DNA of 64,000 nucleotides. Source: Roseiarcus sp963775575 (lineage in GTDB: Bacteria > Pseudomonadota > Alphaproteobacteria > Rhizobiales > Beijerinckiaceae). Shown piece after piece: positions 27,331 through 35,903 of this stretch. Made by a program: the position numbers and the translations under genes. The notes beneath the pieces were generated by a model that was not told where the DNA came from, made no database searches, and was given only the letters and a program-made list of their open reading frames with translations. Position 1 is the stretch's first letter. Each line of letters begins with the position of its first letter. Where the stretch lies: positions 248,001 through 312,000 of the forward strand of contig CAVZJG010000002.1 of assembly GCA_963775575.1 (NCBI GenBank), in the 5' to 3' direction.

Positions 27331-28947
27331 ATGCCCTCTGGTGGACTGGAAACCCCGCTGCCGCCGAGCCTGTTCGCGCGCCTGGCGCTCGCCGCTCGTT
27401 ACGCGATCACCGGCGTCTCGCCCGATGCGTGGTTCGGGCCGCAGCAGCCGTTGGCGCCGCAGGCCCCGCCCGAGGTCAAGGGCCGGCAGTTCGACTACCC
27501 CTTCGGCGTCAACCTCTCCTACGTCCCGCGCGCGACCGGCGGAATCGCCTTCGCCGAGTTGCGCGCGCTCGCCGACGCGCTGCCGCTGCTGCGCGCGGTG
27601 ATCGAAACCCGCAAGGACCAGATCGCCGGCCTGAGCTACGCCGTGCGCGCGCGCGACCCCGCCGCGGCGCAGGACGCCGAGACGCGCGTCAAGGCCGCGC
27701 TCGCCTTCCTCGCCCGCCCCGACCGCCGCCACGCCTTCGCCGCCTGGCTCCGCATGCTCGTCGAGGACATGCTGGTCATCGACGCCGCGACAATCTATCC
27801 GCGCTTCGATCGCGGCGGTTCCTTGTACAGCCTCGATGTCATCGACGGCGCGACCATCACCCCTCTCATCGGCGAGGACGGACGCTCGCCCGAGCCGCCC
27901 GACCCCGCCTATCAGCAGATCCTGCACGGCGTGCCGGCGGCGGACTTCTCCACCGACGAGTTGCTCTATCTCCCCCGCAATGTCCGCGCCCATCGGCTCT
28001 ATGGGATGAGCCCGGTCGAGCAGATCGCGCTCACCGTCAACATCGCGCTGAGACGCGACGCGGCGACGCTCGACTATTACCGCGCCGGCTCGATGCCCGA
28101 CGCCTTCGCGACGCTGCCGAAGGAATGGACGATCGACCAGATCCGGCAGTTCCAGGACTATTTCGACGCGCTGATGAGCGGCAACTCGGCGCGCCGGCGG
28201 ATGACGAAGTTCATGCCGGCGGACTTCCGCCTGATCGAGGCGCGCCAGCCGCCGCTGAAGGACCAGTACGACGAATGGCTGGCGCGGGTCATCTGCTACG
28301 CGTTCTCCGTCCCCGCCTCGGCCTTCGTCAGCCAGGTCAACCGCGCCACTTCGGAGACCCTGCGCATGCAGGCGACGCAAGAGGGCCTCGTTCCGCTGAA
28401 GGCGTGGGTGAAGGGCGCGCTCGACCACGTCATCCAGGTCTACCTCGGCGAGCCCGATCTCGAATTCGTCTGGGTCGGCGACGACGCGGTCGACCCGCTG
28501 CAGCAGGCGCAAACGCTGAACATTCTCGTCGGCGCGGGAATCAAGACGCGCGAGGAGGCGCGCGCCGACTTGGGGCTCGCGCCGGAGGGCGGGAAGGACG
28601 GGGCGGGAGGGCTCGGAAAATACAATCACAACCACGACGAGCGGGGCCGGTTTTCGACGGCGGACGACGCGGTAAGCCCCGGCGGTCCGGAGCAAGCGAA
28701 GGCGCCCCCTAAGGGAATTCAGGTCGCAGGCGGCACGCCGGCAGCGCCGGGCGCCAGTCCGAGGCCTGATCAGCGCAATACGACCGTGGCGCTCGTTTCG
28801 AGCGCCGATAGAGCAATTTGTCAAGCGCGATGCAGTGCTTTGGCATTGCCTACACGTGATTTTGGAATCCAATTTCAAAGGTGCATATTGGCATGTGAGT
28901 CCGGCGGGAACTCGGGATTTCCCGAATGGGACAAGTACTTTCCTTAA
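27331..28947 (+). CDS. Portal protein 2 with a different, cysteine-motif C-terminus
   Basis: A 538-residue second full-length portal, placed between tail-terminator and tail-tube genes rather than after terL. Residues about 10-422 equal portal 1 almost exactly, at DNA level too (27358-28595 against 10961-12198). The N-terminal ~8 residues differ, and after GLAPEGGK the proteins are unrelated: linker NHNHDERGRFSTAD, then ~90 residues ending in a C-x3-C...QRC-x3-C motif (ICQARC and QRCILAC). GAGGAAG precedes ATG 27331. A small partner gene follows. Whether one or both portals enter the head is unknown. Confidence 0.88.
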   Translation: MPSGGLETPLPPSLFARLALAARYAITGVSPDAWFGPQQPLAPQAPPEVKGRQFDYPFGVNLSYVPRATGGIAFAELRALADALPLLRAVIETRKDQIAGLSYAVRARDPAAAQDAETRVKAALAFLARPDRRHAFAAWLRMLVEDMLVIDAATIYPRFDRGGSLYSLDVIDGATITPLIGEDGRSPEPPDPAYQQILHGVPAADFSTDELLYLPRNVRAHRLYGMSPVEQIALTVNIALRRDAATLDYYRAGSMPDAFATLPKEWTIDQIRQFQDYFDALMSGNSARRRMTKFMPADFRLIEARQPPLKDQYDEWLARVICYAFSVPASAFVSQVNRATSETLRMQATQEGLVPLKAWVKGALDHVIQVYLGEPDLEFVWVGDDAVDPLQQAQTLNILVGAGIKTREEARADLGLAPEGGKDGAGGLGKYNHNHDERGRFSTADDAVSPGGPEQAKAPPKGIQVAGGTPAAPGASPRPDQRNTTVALVSSADRAICQARCSALALPTRDFGIQFQRCILACESGGNSGFPEWDKYFP

Positions 28948-28979
28948 AACGCGCCGATGTACGTTTCTCGGAGGTGGTG

Positions 28980-29204
28980 ATGGATAAGGATGTCGCAATA
29001 AGAATCGATGGAATGCTTATTGGCGTGCGCGGGAATTTAGATGGAATCGCTCATTACATGAAGAACAATCTTTCGCCGCAGGAATATGACGCTTTGATTG
29101 GCTATATTGGAGGGTCGATGGGCGAATTGATTGATATTTCGACATCGTTGCACAAGCAATTTCCAGACATAATTCCAAAGGAATTGAAGCCTGTCGCGAC
29201 ATAA
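28980..29204 (+). CDS. Small partner of portal 2 tail, candidate immunity protein (MDKDVA family)
   Basis: A 74-residue helical, acidic protein from ATG 28980, with a perfect GGAGGTG just upstream. It begins MDKDVAIRIDGM and resembles the 69-residue product at 29892-30101, which begins MDKDVAKALLTL; both follow a portal tail with the same cysteine motif. The pairing of two similar tails with two similar partners supports co-evolution as toxin and immunity, or as effector and chaperone. Confidence 0.65.
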   Translation: MDKDVAIRIDGMLIGVRGNLDGIAHYMKNNLSPQEYDALIGYIGGSMGELIDISTSLHKQFPDIIPKELKPVAT

Positions 29205-29255
29205 TTGATGCGAGGACCGAAGGCGCTCCGAAGATGGGTTGGACTGTCATGACCC

Positions 29256-29859
29256 CCTGATCAAAGCGCGCCAGCCGCCGCTCAAAGACCAGTACGACGA
29301 ATGGCTGGCGCGGGTCATCTGCTACGCGTTCTCCGTCCCCGCCTCGGCCTTCGTCAGCCAGGTCAACCGCGCCACCTCGCAGACGCTGCGCATGCAGGCG
29401 ACGCAGGAGGGTCTCGTCCCGCTGAAGGCGTGGGTGAAGGGCGCGCTCGACCACGTCATCCAGGTCTACCTCGGCGAGCCCGATCTCGAATTCGTCTGGG
29501 TCGGCGACGACGCGGTCGACCCGCTGCAGCAGGCGCAAACGCTGAACATTCTCGTCGGCGCGGGAATCAAGACGCGCGAGGAGGCGCGCGCCGACTTGGG
29601 GCTCGCGCCGGAGGGCGGGAAGACGCCGACGAGTGGGCTGGGGAAGTACAATCACAACCACAACGAGCGCGGGCGGTTCGCGACGGCGGACCAGGCGGCA
29701 ACTCCAGAGCGACAAGAAATAGCATATCCAGAAGGATGGCAGGCATGCCATGAGAAGTGCCTCGCGGAGACGGAAGGCGTGTGGCCGCCGTCAGATCGCC
29801 CGGGTGTTTACCGGCGTTGCGTCAGGCCATGTTTGGGGTCGGCGGGCGACAATTATTGA
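29256..29859 (+). pseudogene. Orphan portal tail module (3' portal fragment with alternative C-terminus)
   Basis: Portal homology starts abruptly at LIKARQPPLKDQ (matching 11833 of portal 1), stays nearly identical to GLAPEGGK, then continues through linker NHNHNERGRFATAD to a third C-terminus with C-x3-C...RRC-x3-C (ACHEKC and RRCVRPC). There is no proper start codon. Its DNA is a mosaic: the cagacgctgcgcatg stretch follows portal 1 while gcgcaaacgctg follows portal 2. It is laid out like a silent cassette that could replace the tail of a full portal by recombination in the shared 366 bp. Confidence 0.85.
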
Positions 29860-29891
29860 GCGGCGAGGAAAAACGGGCAGAGGGACTGCAA

Positions 29892-30101
29892 ATGGATAAA
29901 GACGTCGCGAAGGCGCTCTTGACGCTCGGTAAATCGATCGACGACGTGATCGTCAAAATGTTCGCTGAGGTCGAAAAAATCGACGATGAGAAATTGAAGG
30001 CGAGACTGAATCGCGCAGTCGGCGACCTGATGGGTTTCGTCGCGCGCGATTTGATATTTCCAATCGAAAACATCTACCCGGACATGCGGACCGACATTTG
30101 A
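29892..30101 (+). CDS. Small partner of the orphan portal tail (MDKDVA family)
   Basis: A 69-residue helical protein from ATG 29892, with AGAGGGA upstream. It begins MDKDVAKALLTLGKSIDDV and is paralogous to 28980-29204. It follows the orphan tail module directly, completing a toxin-immunity-like pair without a promoterless full portal. No membrane segment or known domain. Confidence 0.62.
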   Translation: MDKDVAKALLTLGKSIDDVIVKMFAEVEKIDDEKLKARLNRAVGDLMGFVARDLIFPIENIYPDMRTDI

Positions 30102-30152
30102 GCGAACTCTTTGGACTCGCGGTCGCACTGCCGCAATTTCCCAAAAGCGATT

Positions 30153-30413
30153 TGCGAAGGCTTCGTCCCGCTGAAGGCGTGGATCAAGGGCGCGCTCGAT
30201 CACGTCATCCAGGTCTACCTCGGCGAGCCCGACCTCGAATTCGTCTCACGGCGGCGACGACGCGGTCGACCCGCTGCAACGGGCGCAGACGCTGAACATT
30301 CTGGTCGGCGTAGGGATCAAGACGCGCTGATGAGCCGCGATCTCGCGCGGCGGCGAATGATGAAATTCATGCCGAGCGAATTCCGCTTGGTCAGACCGGC
30401 CGACCGCCGGTGA
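30153..30413 (+). pseudogene. Scrambled portal fragment
   Basis: EGFVPLKAWIKGALDHVIQV...LEFV from the portal C-terminal third, broken by a small indel near 30247, then AVDPLQRAQTLNILVG and GIKTR-stop. Directly after, at about 30328, comes LMSRDLARRRMMKFMPSEFRLV, which belongs before it in the intact gene. The order is therefore inverted, as expected after unequal exchange between fragments. Not translatable as a portal. Confidence 0.8.
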
Positions 30414-30513
30414 AGAACCGCTGAAATCACACCGCGGCCGCGCTCGCCAAGGCCGCGTCGTCTCGCATTCTCTCGACTCGAAAACGCTTCCCCCACCCCA
30501 GGAGACCTCCCCC

Positions 30514-31248
30514 ATGTTCGTATTCGGCTCCGGCGTGCTGATCGGCACGCCGCAAGGCGGAACGCCGATCAATTTCGGCCTCGCGCAGGAAATTTCGCTC
30601 AGCGTCGCGACCTCGACCAAGGCGCTCTACGGCCAGTACAACTTCCCCGTCGCGATCGGCTCGGGCACGCGCAAGATGACCGGCAAGGCCAAGCTCGCGC
30701 GCATTTCCGGGCAGGCGCTGGGCTCGCTGTTCTTCGGCGTCGCGCCGAGCGTCGGCGGAACGCAAACGCAATTCGGCGAGGCGGCGAGCGTGCCGTCGTC
30801 CTCGCCTTACGCGTACACCACGAGCCTGCACACGACCTTCGTCGCCGACCAGGGCGTCGTCTACGCCGCAAGCGCGCTCCCCTTGAAGCAGGTCGCATCG
30901 AACCCGGCGACGGGGCAATACGTCGTCTCCGCCGGCGTCTACACTTTCGCCGCGGGCGACGCCGGCGCGGCGGTGCTGATCTCCTATACGTACACGGTGG
31001 CGGCGAGCGGCGAGAGCGTCGCGGTCGCCTCGGCGCTGATCGGCCCGTCGATCACGTTCTCGGCCAATCTCTTCGCCTCCGACCCGACCACCGGCAAGCA
31101 GTTCTCGGTGTTGCTCTACAATTGCGTCGCCGACAAGCTGGCGTTCGGCACCAAGCTCGAGGACTTCATGGTGCCCGAGCTCGACTTCGCCTGCTTCGCC
31201 AACGCGGCCGGGCAGGTGTGCCAGCTCAACTTCGGAGACGCCGCGTGA
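30514..31248 (+). CDS. Major tail tube protein with inserted beta module
   Basis: A 244-residue protein in the tail-tube slot (GTA gp9 position). It starts MFVFGSGVLIGTP with CAGGAGA upstream. Conserved-looking parts are FGLAQEISLSVATSTKALYG, GTRKMTGKAKLARISG and the C-terminal GKQFSVLLYNCV...PELDFACFANAAG. Residues about 114-162 are an insertion, VVYAASALPL...GQYVVSAGVYTFAAGDAGAAVLISY, also found in the adaptor and tail-tip proteins. Its stop overlaps the next GTG start. Confidence 0.85.
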   Translation: MFVFGSGVLIGTPQGGTPINFGLAQEISLSVATSTKALYGQYNFPVAIGSGTRKMTGKAKLARISGQALGSLFFGVAPSVGGTQTQFGEAASVPSSSPYAYTTSLHTTFVADQGVVYAASALPLKQVASNPATGQYVVSAGVYTFAAGDAGAAVLISYTYTVAASGESVAVASALIGPSITFSANLFASDPTTGKQFSVLLYNCVADKLAFGTKLEDFMVPELDFACFANAAGQVCQLNFGDAA

Positions 31249-31625
31249 GCGAGGAAACCTTTGCGATTGCGCTCGCCGGGCGCCGATGGGCGCTGCCGCA
31301 TCTGCCGTTCCGCGCCATCAAGGCGATTCAGCCGGCGCTGTTCGAGGTCTACGCCGAGGCCGGCGGCGCCGACGTCTCGGCCGCCAGCGTCGCCCGCCTC
31401 GGCGAGGCGCAATTTGATTTGCTCGCCGAGGCGACCTGGCGCGCCATCGCCGTCGTCGACCCGGCGCTCGGCTACGAGGAGTTTCTCGACCTGCCGTTCT
31501 CGGTCAGCGAGTTGATCCAGGCGTTTCCGGCGCTGGCCAAAGCGGCGGGCCTACGCGCCGTCGAGCCGTCGGATGCGACGCGGGAGGCGTCGCCCCAGGC
31601 GGGAAAATCGACTTCGACCGTCTGA
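31245..31625 (+). CDS. Tail assembly chaperone, short (zero-frame) form
   Basis: A 126-residue protein from GTG 31245 (GTGA overlap with the tail-tube stop). Sequence such as FAIALAGRRWALPHLPFRAIKAIQPALFEVY and LGYEEFLDLPFSVSELIQAFPAL is typical of the upstream tail chaperone that coats the tape measure. A GGGAAAA slippery site near its end (31601-31607) would let some ribosomes continue into the -1 frame, the lambda G/GT arrangement. Confidence 0.85.
   Translation: MSEETFAIALAGRRWALPHLPFRAIKAIQPALFEVYAEAGGADVSAASVARLGEAQFDLLAEATWRAIAVVDPALGYEEFLDLPFSVSELIQAFPALAKAAGLRAVEPSDATREASPQAGKSTSTV
31601..31607 (+). promoter_or_regulatory. Programmed -1 frameshift site GGGAAAA
   Basis: The heptamer has the right phase: G GGA AAA with GGA at 31602-31604 and AAA at 31605-31607 in the zero frame. 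Slippage by -1 leads into an 81-codon downstream frame. GGGAAAG/GGGAAAA is the type of slippery site used by lambda-like tail chaperones. Confidence 0.85.
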
Positions 31626-31852
31626 TCGCCCATGTCGTCGCCAACACCGGCTGGACCTGGGATCAGGCGCTCGATGGCCTGACCGTGCCGCGCTACCTTG
31701 CGCTGGCGGCGGAGTGGCGCGTCCATCCGCCGGCGCACTGGCTTCTCGCCGCCGCGCTGAAATATCGCCCCGCCGATCGCGACGCCAAGTCGCCGGCGCG
31801 TCAGCCGACGGTCGCCGAGCTGAAAGCCGCATTCCCCCGGGGCAAGCTTTGA
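31607..31852 (+). CDS. Tail assembly chaperone frameshift extension (T-like domain)
   Basis: The -1 frame entered at 31607 reads IDFDRLIAHVVANTGWTWDQ, LTVPRYLALAAEWRVHPPAHW and ends AFPRGKL at TGA 31850-31852. It has no start codon of its own and lies between the chaperone stop (31625) and the tape measure start (31878), so it is expressed only as a fusion with the upstream protein. GW.W....L.LPR.LAL...W..HPP is typical of this second chaperone domain in GTA-like tails. Confidence 0.82.
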   Translation: MDFDRLIAHVVANTGWTWDQALDGLTVPRYLALAAEWRVHPPAHWLLAAALKYRPADRDAKSPARQPTVAELKAAFPRGKL

Positions 31853-31877
31853 CGTCACTCCGCAACGAGGCGCGCCC

Positions 31878-33197
31878 ATGACCGACGCCAATATCGCCGT
31901 CAGCTTCACCGCTTCGGTCGGCGACCTCGTCGCCGGCGTCGGCGACGCCAAGGACGCGCTGGCGAGCCTTTCCGAGCCGTTCGCGCAACTGAACGGTCAG
32001 TATTCCGCGCTCGGCGCCTCGATCGGCCAGGCGTTCGCTCCGACGCGCCTGCAAGACTTCGACAGCGCGCTCACGACGTCGACTTCGCTCGAAAAGACGC
32101 TCGCCGCCGCCCATGCGGAAACCGCCGAGGCGATCCGCACCAGCGACGAGGCCGCATCCGCCGACGCGATCCGCCGGGCGAAACTGGCGATTGCCGAGGA
32201 GATCAAGGCGGCCGAGGACGGCCTCAAGCAAAAGCTCGCGCTTTATGCGGACGAGGCGCGCCAGCATCAGATCACCCAGATGCAGAAGGTCGCGCTGTCG
32301 CGCGCGGCGCTCGATGCGGAATTCGCCGCGCAGGTCGCGGCGTTGCAGCGCGAAGAGGGGCTTGCCAATCAGTCGGGCGCGCAAAAGCAACGCATCGACA
32401 ATCAAATTCTCGAAGCCGAGCAGCGCCACCAGGACCAGATGACGGCGCTGGTTCGCAACGCGGTCAACGAACAGGAGCGCGAATACCAGGCGTTCGGCAG
32501 TACGGTCACGCAGGCCTTCAATTCGCAATTGCACGGCCTGCTCTCGGGAACGGAAAACTGGCGCACGGCGTTCAAGAACGTTCTCGAAGATCTGCTGATC
32601 AAGTTCATCGAATGGGGCGAGGAGACCGTCGTTCGGCAGATCGCGACCGAGGCCGCCAAGACGGCGGCGACGACCGCCGGAGTGACCGCCCGCACCGGCG
32701 CCGAACAGGCGGGCGCGGCGGCTTCGCTGGCGACGCAATCGGCGACCATCGTTCGCTCGATCCTGTCCTCCGCCGCGGAAGCGTTCGCCGGCGTGTTCGG
32801 CTTTCTCGCCCCCATCATGGGGCCGTTCGCCGCCGGCCCGGCGACGGCTGCGCAGGCGACGGTCGCCGGGATGGCGGGCGCGGTCGCCTCGGCCGACATC
32901 GGCGTGTGGCGAGTCCCGCAGGACATGCTGACCCTGGTGCATCACAACGAACTCGTGATGCCCGCCGCCGAGGCCGGCGCGTTTCGCGAAATGCTATCCG
33001 GCGAGACCCCGGCGATGGGCGCGGCTCGGGGCGGCGCAGTGCATATCCATCCCACGACGAATTTTCACGTCTCGGCGGTCGATTCCGGCTCGGTCGCGCA
33101 ATGGATGAAGGCCAACAGCGCAACGATGATGAAGGCGATCGACGAGGCGGTGCGCCACGGCGCGCATCTCGGGCTGAGACGGTTGGCGGGGACGTGA
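31878..33197 (+). CDS. Tail tape measure protein (short)
   Basis: A 439-residue protein of long Ala-rich helices: ADAIRRAKLAIAEEIKAAEDG, a coiled coil at about 95-200 (QREEGLANQSGAQKQRIDNQ), then FNSQLHGLLSGTENWRTAFKN and hydrophobic Ala/Gly segments (residues ~270-330) that may cross a membrane during ejection. The C-terminus holds IGVWRVPQDMLTLVHHNELVMP, a block common at tape-measure ends. The modest length predicts a short tail. ATG 31878 follows 25 bases after the frameshift stop. Confidence 0.85.
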   Translation: MTDANIAVSFTASVGDLVAGVGDAKDALASLSEPFAQLNGQYSALGASIGQAFAPTRLQDFDSALTTSTSLEKTLAAAHAETAEAIRTSDEAASADAIRRAKLAIAEEIKAAEDGLKQKLALYADEARQHQITQMQKVALSRAALDAEFAAQVAALQREEGLANQSGAQKQRIDNQILEAEQRHQDQMTALVRNAVNEQEREYQAFGSTVTQAFNSQLHGLLSGTENWRTAFKNVLEDLLIKFIEWGEETVVRQIATEAAKTAATTAGVTARTGAEQAGAAASLATQSATIVRSILSSAAEAFAGVFGFLAPIMGPFAAGPATAAQATVAGMAGAVASADIGVWRVPQDMLTLVHHNELVMPAAEAGAFREMLSGETPAMGAARGGAVHIHPTTNFHVSAVDSGSVAQWMKANSATMMKAIDEAVRHGAHLGLRRLAGT

Positions 33198-33201
33198 AGA
33201 A

Positions 33202-33271
33202 GGGCAATAGGCAGTAGGCAATAGGCAATGAGGCCGGCTCCCCTACTGCCTACTGCCTACTGCCTACTGCC
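33202..33271. repeat. Inverted GGCAGTA/TACTGCC heptamer array
   Basis: gggcaataggcagtaggcaataggcaat on the left, ctactgcctactgcctactgcc on the right, about 12 bases apart: a hairpin of 7-base units lying between the tape-measure stop and the next start. Confidence 0.9.
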
Positions 33272-33301
33272 GGCCGCGCGCCGCTCACCGGAGGCTCGCC
33301 C

Positions 33302-35779
33302 ATGCCCCCCGTTCTCGGCGTTCACCTTCTCCCCTCGACGGGCGAGTTTGCTTACGACGCCGTCGCCTACCAGGGCCGGCGCGTCGGCTGCCCGATGCAG
33401 CCGATCAACACGTATTTCGCGCCGGGCGGCGCAAAGACCGACTATTCCACTGCGATCGACCAATTGCAGGCGGCGCACCCGGAATGCGCGACCGTCTCGA
33501 TCGTCTGCGCGTGGTTCGCCAATTCGCTCGAGGCCGGCGCCTGCCAAGTCTATCCCTCGACAACGTATATCGGCGGCGAATTTCAGCAAGCGAGCGGCGC
33601 GGCGGACGAGTGGCGCGTCTCCGGCCTCAACCAGAATTCGCCCTGCCTGATCGCGCCGCCCACGAACGGGGCGAGCTTCGTCTACGGCGGCGCGCCGTCG
33701 GACCAGAGCGTCGTGCGCTGCATCCGCGATTTGAAGGCGCGCGGATTCAAGGTCGTGTTCTATCCGTTCGTCCTGATGACCGCGACAGGCTATCCCTGGC
33801 GCGGCCTGATCACTCATTCGCCCGACGTCAGCGCGGCGGCGGCGAGCGCGGTCGCCGCCTTCTTGGGGTCCGCGGCGCCGTCTCAGTTCACGCCCGATCC
33901 CGTCAATCTGACCGTCGCCTACTCCGGCTCGCCGACCGATTACACCTATCGGCGGATGATCCTGCATTACGCCTGGCTGTGCACGATCGCCGGCGGGGTC
34001 AACCTCTTCCTCATCGGCTCGGAACTGCGCGGCCTCGAGACGGTGCGCGGCCCGGCGTGGACGCCGGCGGGAACGACCGACGGCTCGGGCCACGCGGCAT
34101 GGGATTACCCGTTCGTCGCCGGCCTCGCCCAGCTCGCCGCCGACGTGCGCTCGGTGTTCGACGGCCAGGGCCTGACCAAGAACTTGTCGACGCTGACGAA
34201 CCTGATCGCCTATTCCGCCGATTGGTCGGATTGGATGGGTTATCAGCATCCGGGCGCCAACGGCCAGTGGCCGCATCTCGATTCGCTGTGGGCGTCGCCG
34301 AACATCGACCTCGTCGGCTTCGACAATTACCTGCCGCTCAGCGACTGGACGACCGGCGACGGCGGCCTCGACGCGCCCAACTGGCTCAATCCCGCCCCCT
34401 CCGGCGCCTGGCCGCCTTCGTTGTCGGCGATGAGCGGCCTCGGGCTTTCCGGCGCGCCGTCAATCTACTCGCTGCCCTATCTCAAGGCCAACATCGAGGG
34501 CGGCGAGAAATTCAATTGGTGGTACGCCGACGGGAGCAACGACGGCCGCGGGCTCGATCCCAACGGCTCCGACCTCGTCGTGTCGCTGCCCGAGGGCGAC
34601 CGCCTCGCGCAGACACACAGCCCTTACTATCCAAATCAGCAACTGCTCGCCAACAAGCAGTTGCGCTGGTGGTGGAACAACCCGCACCGCGCGATCTACG
34701 ACGACGGCGACGGAACGGGCTGGTCGCCGCACGGGCCGGCGACGGAATGGGTCGCGCAATCGAAGTCGATTGGCTTCATCGAGTACGGATTCCCCGCCTG
34801 CGACAAGGCGACCAACCAGCCCAACGTCTTCTTCGACCCGAAGTCGAGCGACAGCGCGACGCCCTATTGGTCGATCTGGCAGGCGATTCCCGGCGGCGGT
34901 TACCAGCCGCAGCGCGACGACACCATCGCCGCCCTCGCGCTGCAAGCGATCTATGAATATTGGAACCTCGACGGGAACAACGCGATTTCGGGCGCCGGCG
35001 TTTCCATGGCGTCGTTCGCGTTTTCCTGCGTGTGGGCCTGGGACGCGCGGCCGTTCCCCACTTTCCCGCTGCGCGCCGACGTGTGGGGCGACGCGGGCGA
35101 CTGGCCGGCCGGCAATTGGCTTGGCGGCCGCGGGCCGGCGCTGCCCCCCGTTGCGCCCTCGCCAGCGCCGTCGCCAGGCTCATACGCGAACTTCCCGACG
35201 CTGGCGACGCTCGGCTGGTCGACGCACGTCAAGCCGCGCTTCGCCACTGACGTCGCCGATCACGTCTCGGGCCGCTCGACGCGGCGTGCGCGCGCCGCGG
35301 CGGCTTATTACGACGTCGAGCTGACCTATGAAGTCCTGCGGGCCGACGCCGCGCATGGCGAATTGCAGGCGATCGCCGGGTTCTTCGCTGAGATGAGCGG
35401 CGCGGCGACGCCGTTCTGGCTCGCGCCGCCAGGGCTTTCGAGCGTCAGCGGACAGATCCTCGGCGTCGGCGACGGATCGACGACGACGTTTGCGCTGGCG
35501 CGCTCGTACGGAACCACCGCCGAGCCGGTTGCAGGAACGTCGGGCGTCGCCGCCGTTTACGAGAACGGCGTCGCGATCCCCGGCTCGCTCTGGTCTGTCA
35601 CCGCAGGCTACGCGCCGGCGATTGTCTTCGCCGCCGCGCCCGCCGCGGGCGTCGTCGTCTCCGCCGACTTCGGCGCGCTGTGGCTATGCCGCTTCGCCGA
35701 GGACATCGCCGACCTGGAGAACTTCATGACGCTGCTCTGGGCGTTCCGAACGGTGAAATTGCAGACGGCGAGGCCGTGA
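33302..35779 (+). CDS. Baseplate protein: GTA TIM-barrel domain fused to a DUF2460 domain
   Basis: An 825-residue fusion. Residues about 1-610 resemble the TIM-barrel glycoside-hydrolase-like part of the GTA 'megatron' baseplate protein: YPFVLMTATGYPWRGLITH, AGGVNLFLIGSELRGLE, SADWSDWMGYQHP, IDLVGFDNYLPLSDW, KSIGFIEYGFPACDKATNQPN. After a Pro-rich hinge (PPVAPSPAPSPGSYANFP) residues ~640-825 are a DUF2460-type distal tail domain (WSTHVKPRFATDVADHVSG, FFAEMSGAATPFWLAPPG, LWLCRFAEDIADLENFMTLLW). In Rhodobacter GTA these belong to two different proteins. The barrel may cleave peptidoglycan or bind surface sugars; that is inference from the family. Confidence 0.85.
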   Translation: MPPVLGVHLLPSTGEFAYDAVAYQGRRVGCPMQPINTYFAPGGAKTDYSTAIDQLQAAHPECATVSIVCAWFANSLEAGACQVYPSTTYIGGEFQQASGAADEWRVSGLNQNSPCLIAPPTNGASFVYGGAPSDQSVVRCIRDLKARGFKVVFYPFVLMTATGYPWRGLITHSPDVSAAAASAVAAFLGSAAPSQFTPDPVNLTVAYSGSPTDYTYRRMILHYAWLCTIAGGVNLFLIGSELRGLETVRGPAWTPAGTTDGSGHAAWDYPFVAGLAQLAADVRSVFDGQGLTKNLSTLTNLIAYSADWSDWMGYQHPGANGQWPHLDSLWASPNIDLVGFDNYLPLSDWTTGDGGLDAPNWLNPAPSGAWPPSLSAMSGLGLSGAPSIYSLPYLKANIEGGEKFNWWYADGSNDGRGLDPNGSDLVVSLPEGDRLAQTHSPYYPNQQLLANKQLRWWWNNPHRAIYDDGDGTGWSPHGPATEWVAQSKSIGFIEYGFPACDKATNQPNVFFDPKSSDSATPYWSIWQAIPGGGYQPQRDDTIAALALQAIYEYWNLDGNNAISGAGVSMASFAFSCVWAWDARPFPTFPLRADVWGDAGDWPAGNWLGGRGPALPPVAPSPAPSPGSYANFPTLATLGWSTHVKPRFATDVADHVSGRSTRRARAAAAYYDVELTYEVLRADAAHGELQAIAGFFAEMSGAATPFWLAPPGLSSVSGQILGVGDGSTTTFALARSYGTTAEPVAGTSGVAAVYENGVAIPGSLWSVTAGYAPAIVFAAAPAAGVVVSADFGALWLCRFAEDIADLENFMTLLWAFRTVKLQTARP

Positions 35780-35788
35780 GCGGAGGAT

Positions 35789-35866
35789 GGGCAGTAGGCG
35801 ATAGGCATTAGGCAATAGGCAATACGGAGAAATCGCCACTGCCTATTGCCCATTGCCTACTGCCTC
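35789..35866. repeat. Inverted GGCAGTA/TACTGCC heptamer array
   Basis: gggcagtaggcgataggcat and its degenerate complement cactgcctattgcccattgcc flank ~15 bases, between the TIM-barrel gene and the DUF2460 gene. Confidence 0.9.
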
Positions 35867-35903
35867 CTTCCATTCGCACCTCGCCGCTCCACAGGAGCGC
35901 CCT

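Noticed and set aside
26659..28998. A 779-codon minus-strand ORF across portal 2, and similar long antisense frames opposite the other large genes
   Set aside because: High GC makes antisense frames open; the products are Arg/Ala/Val-rich without domains and mirror the portal codons. The equivalent frame opposite portal 1 confirms that it is a shadow.
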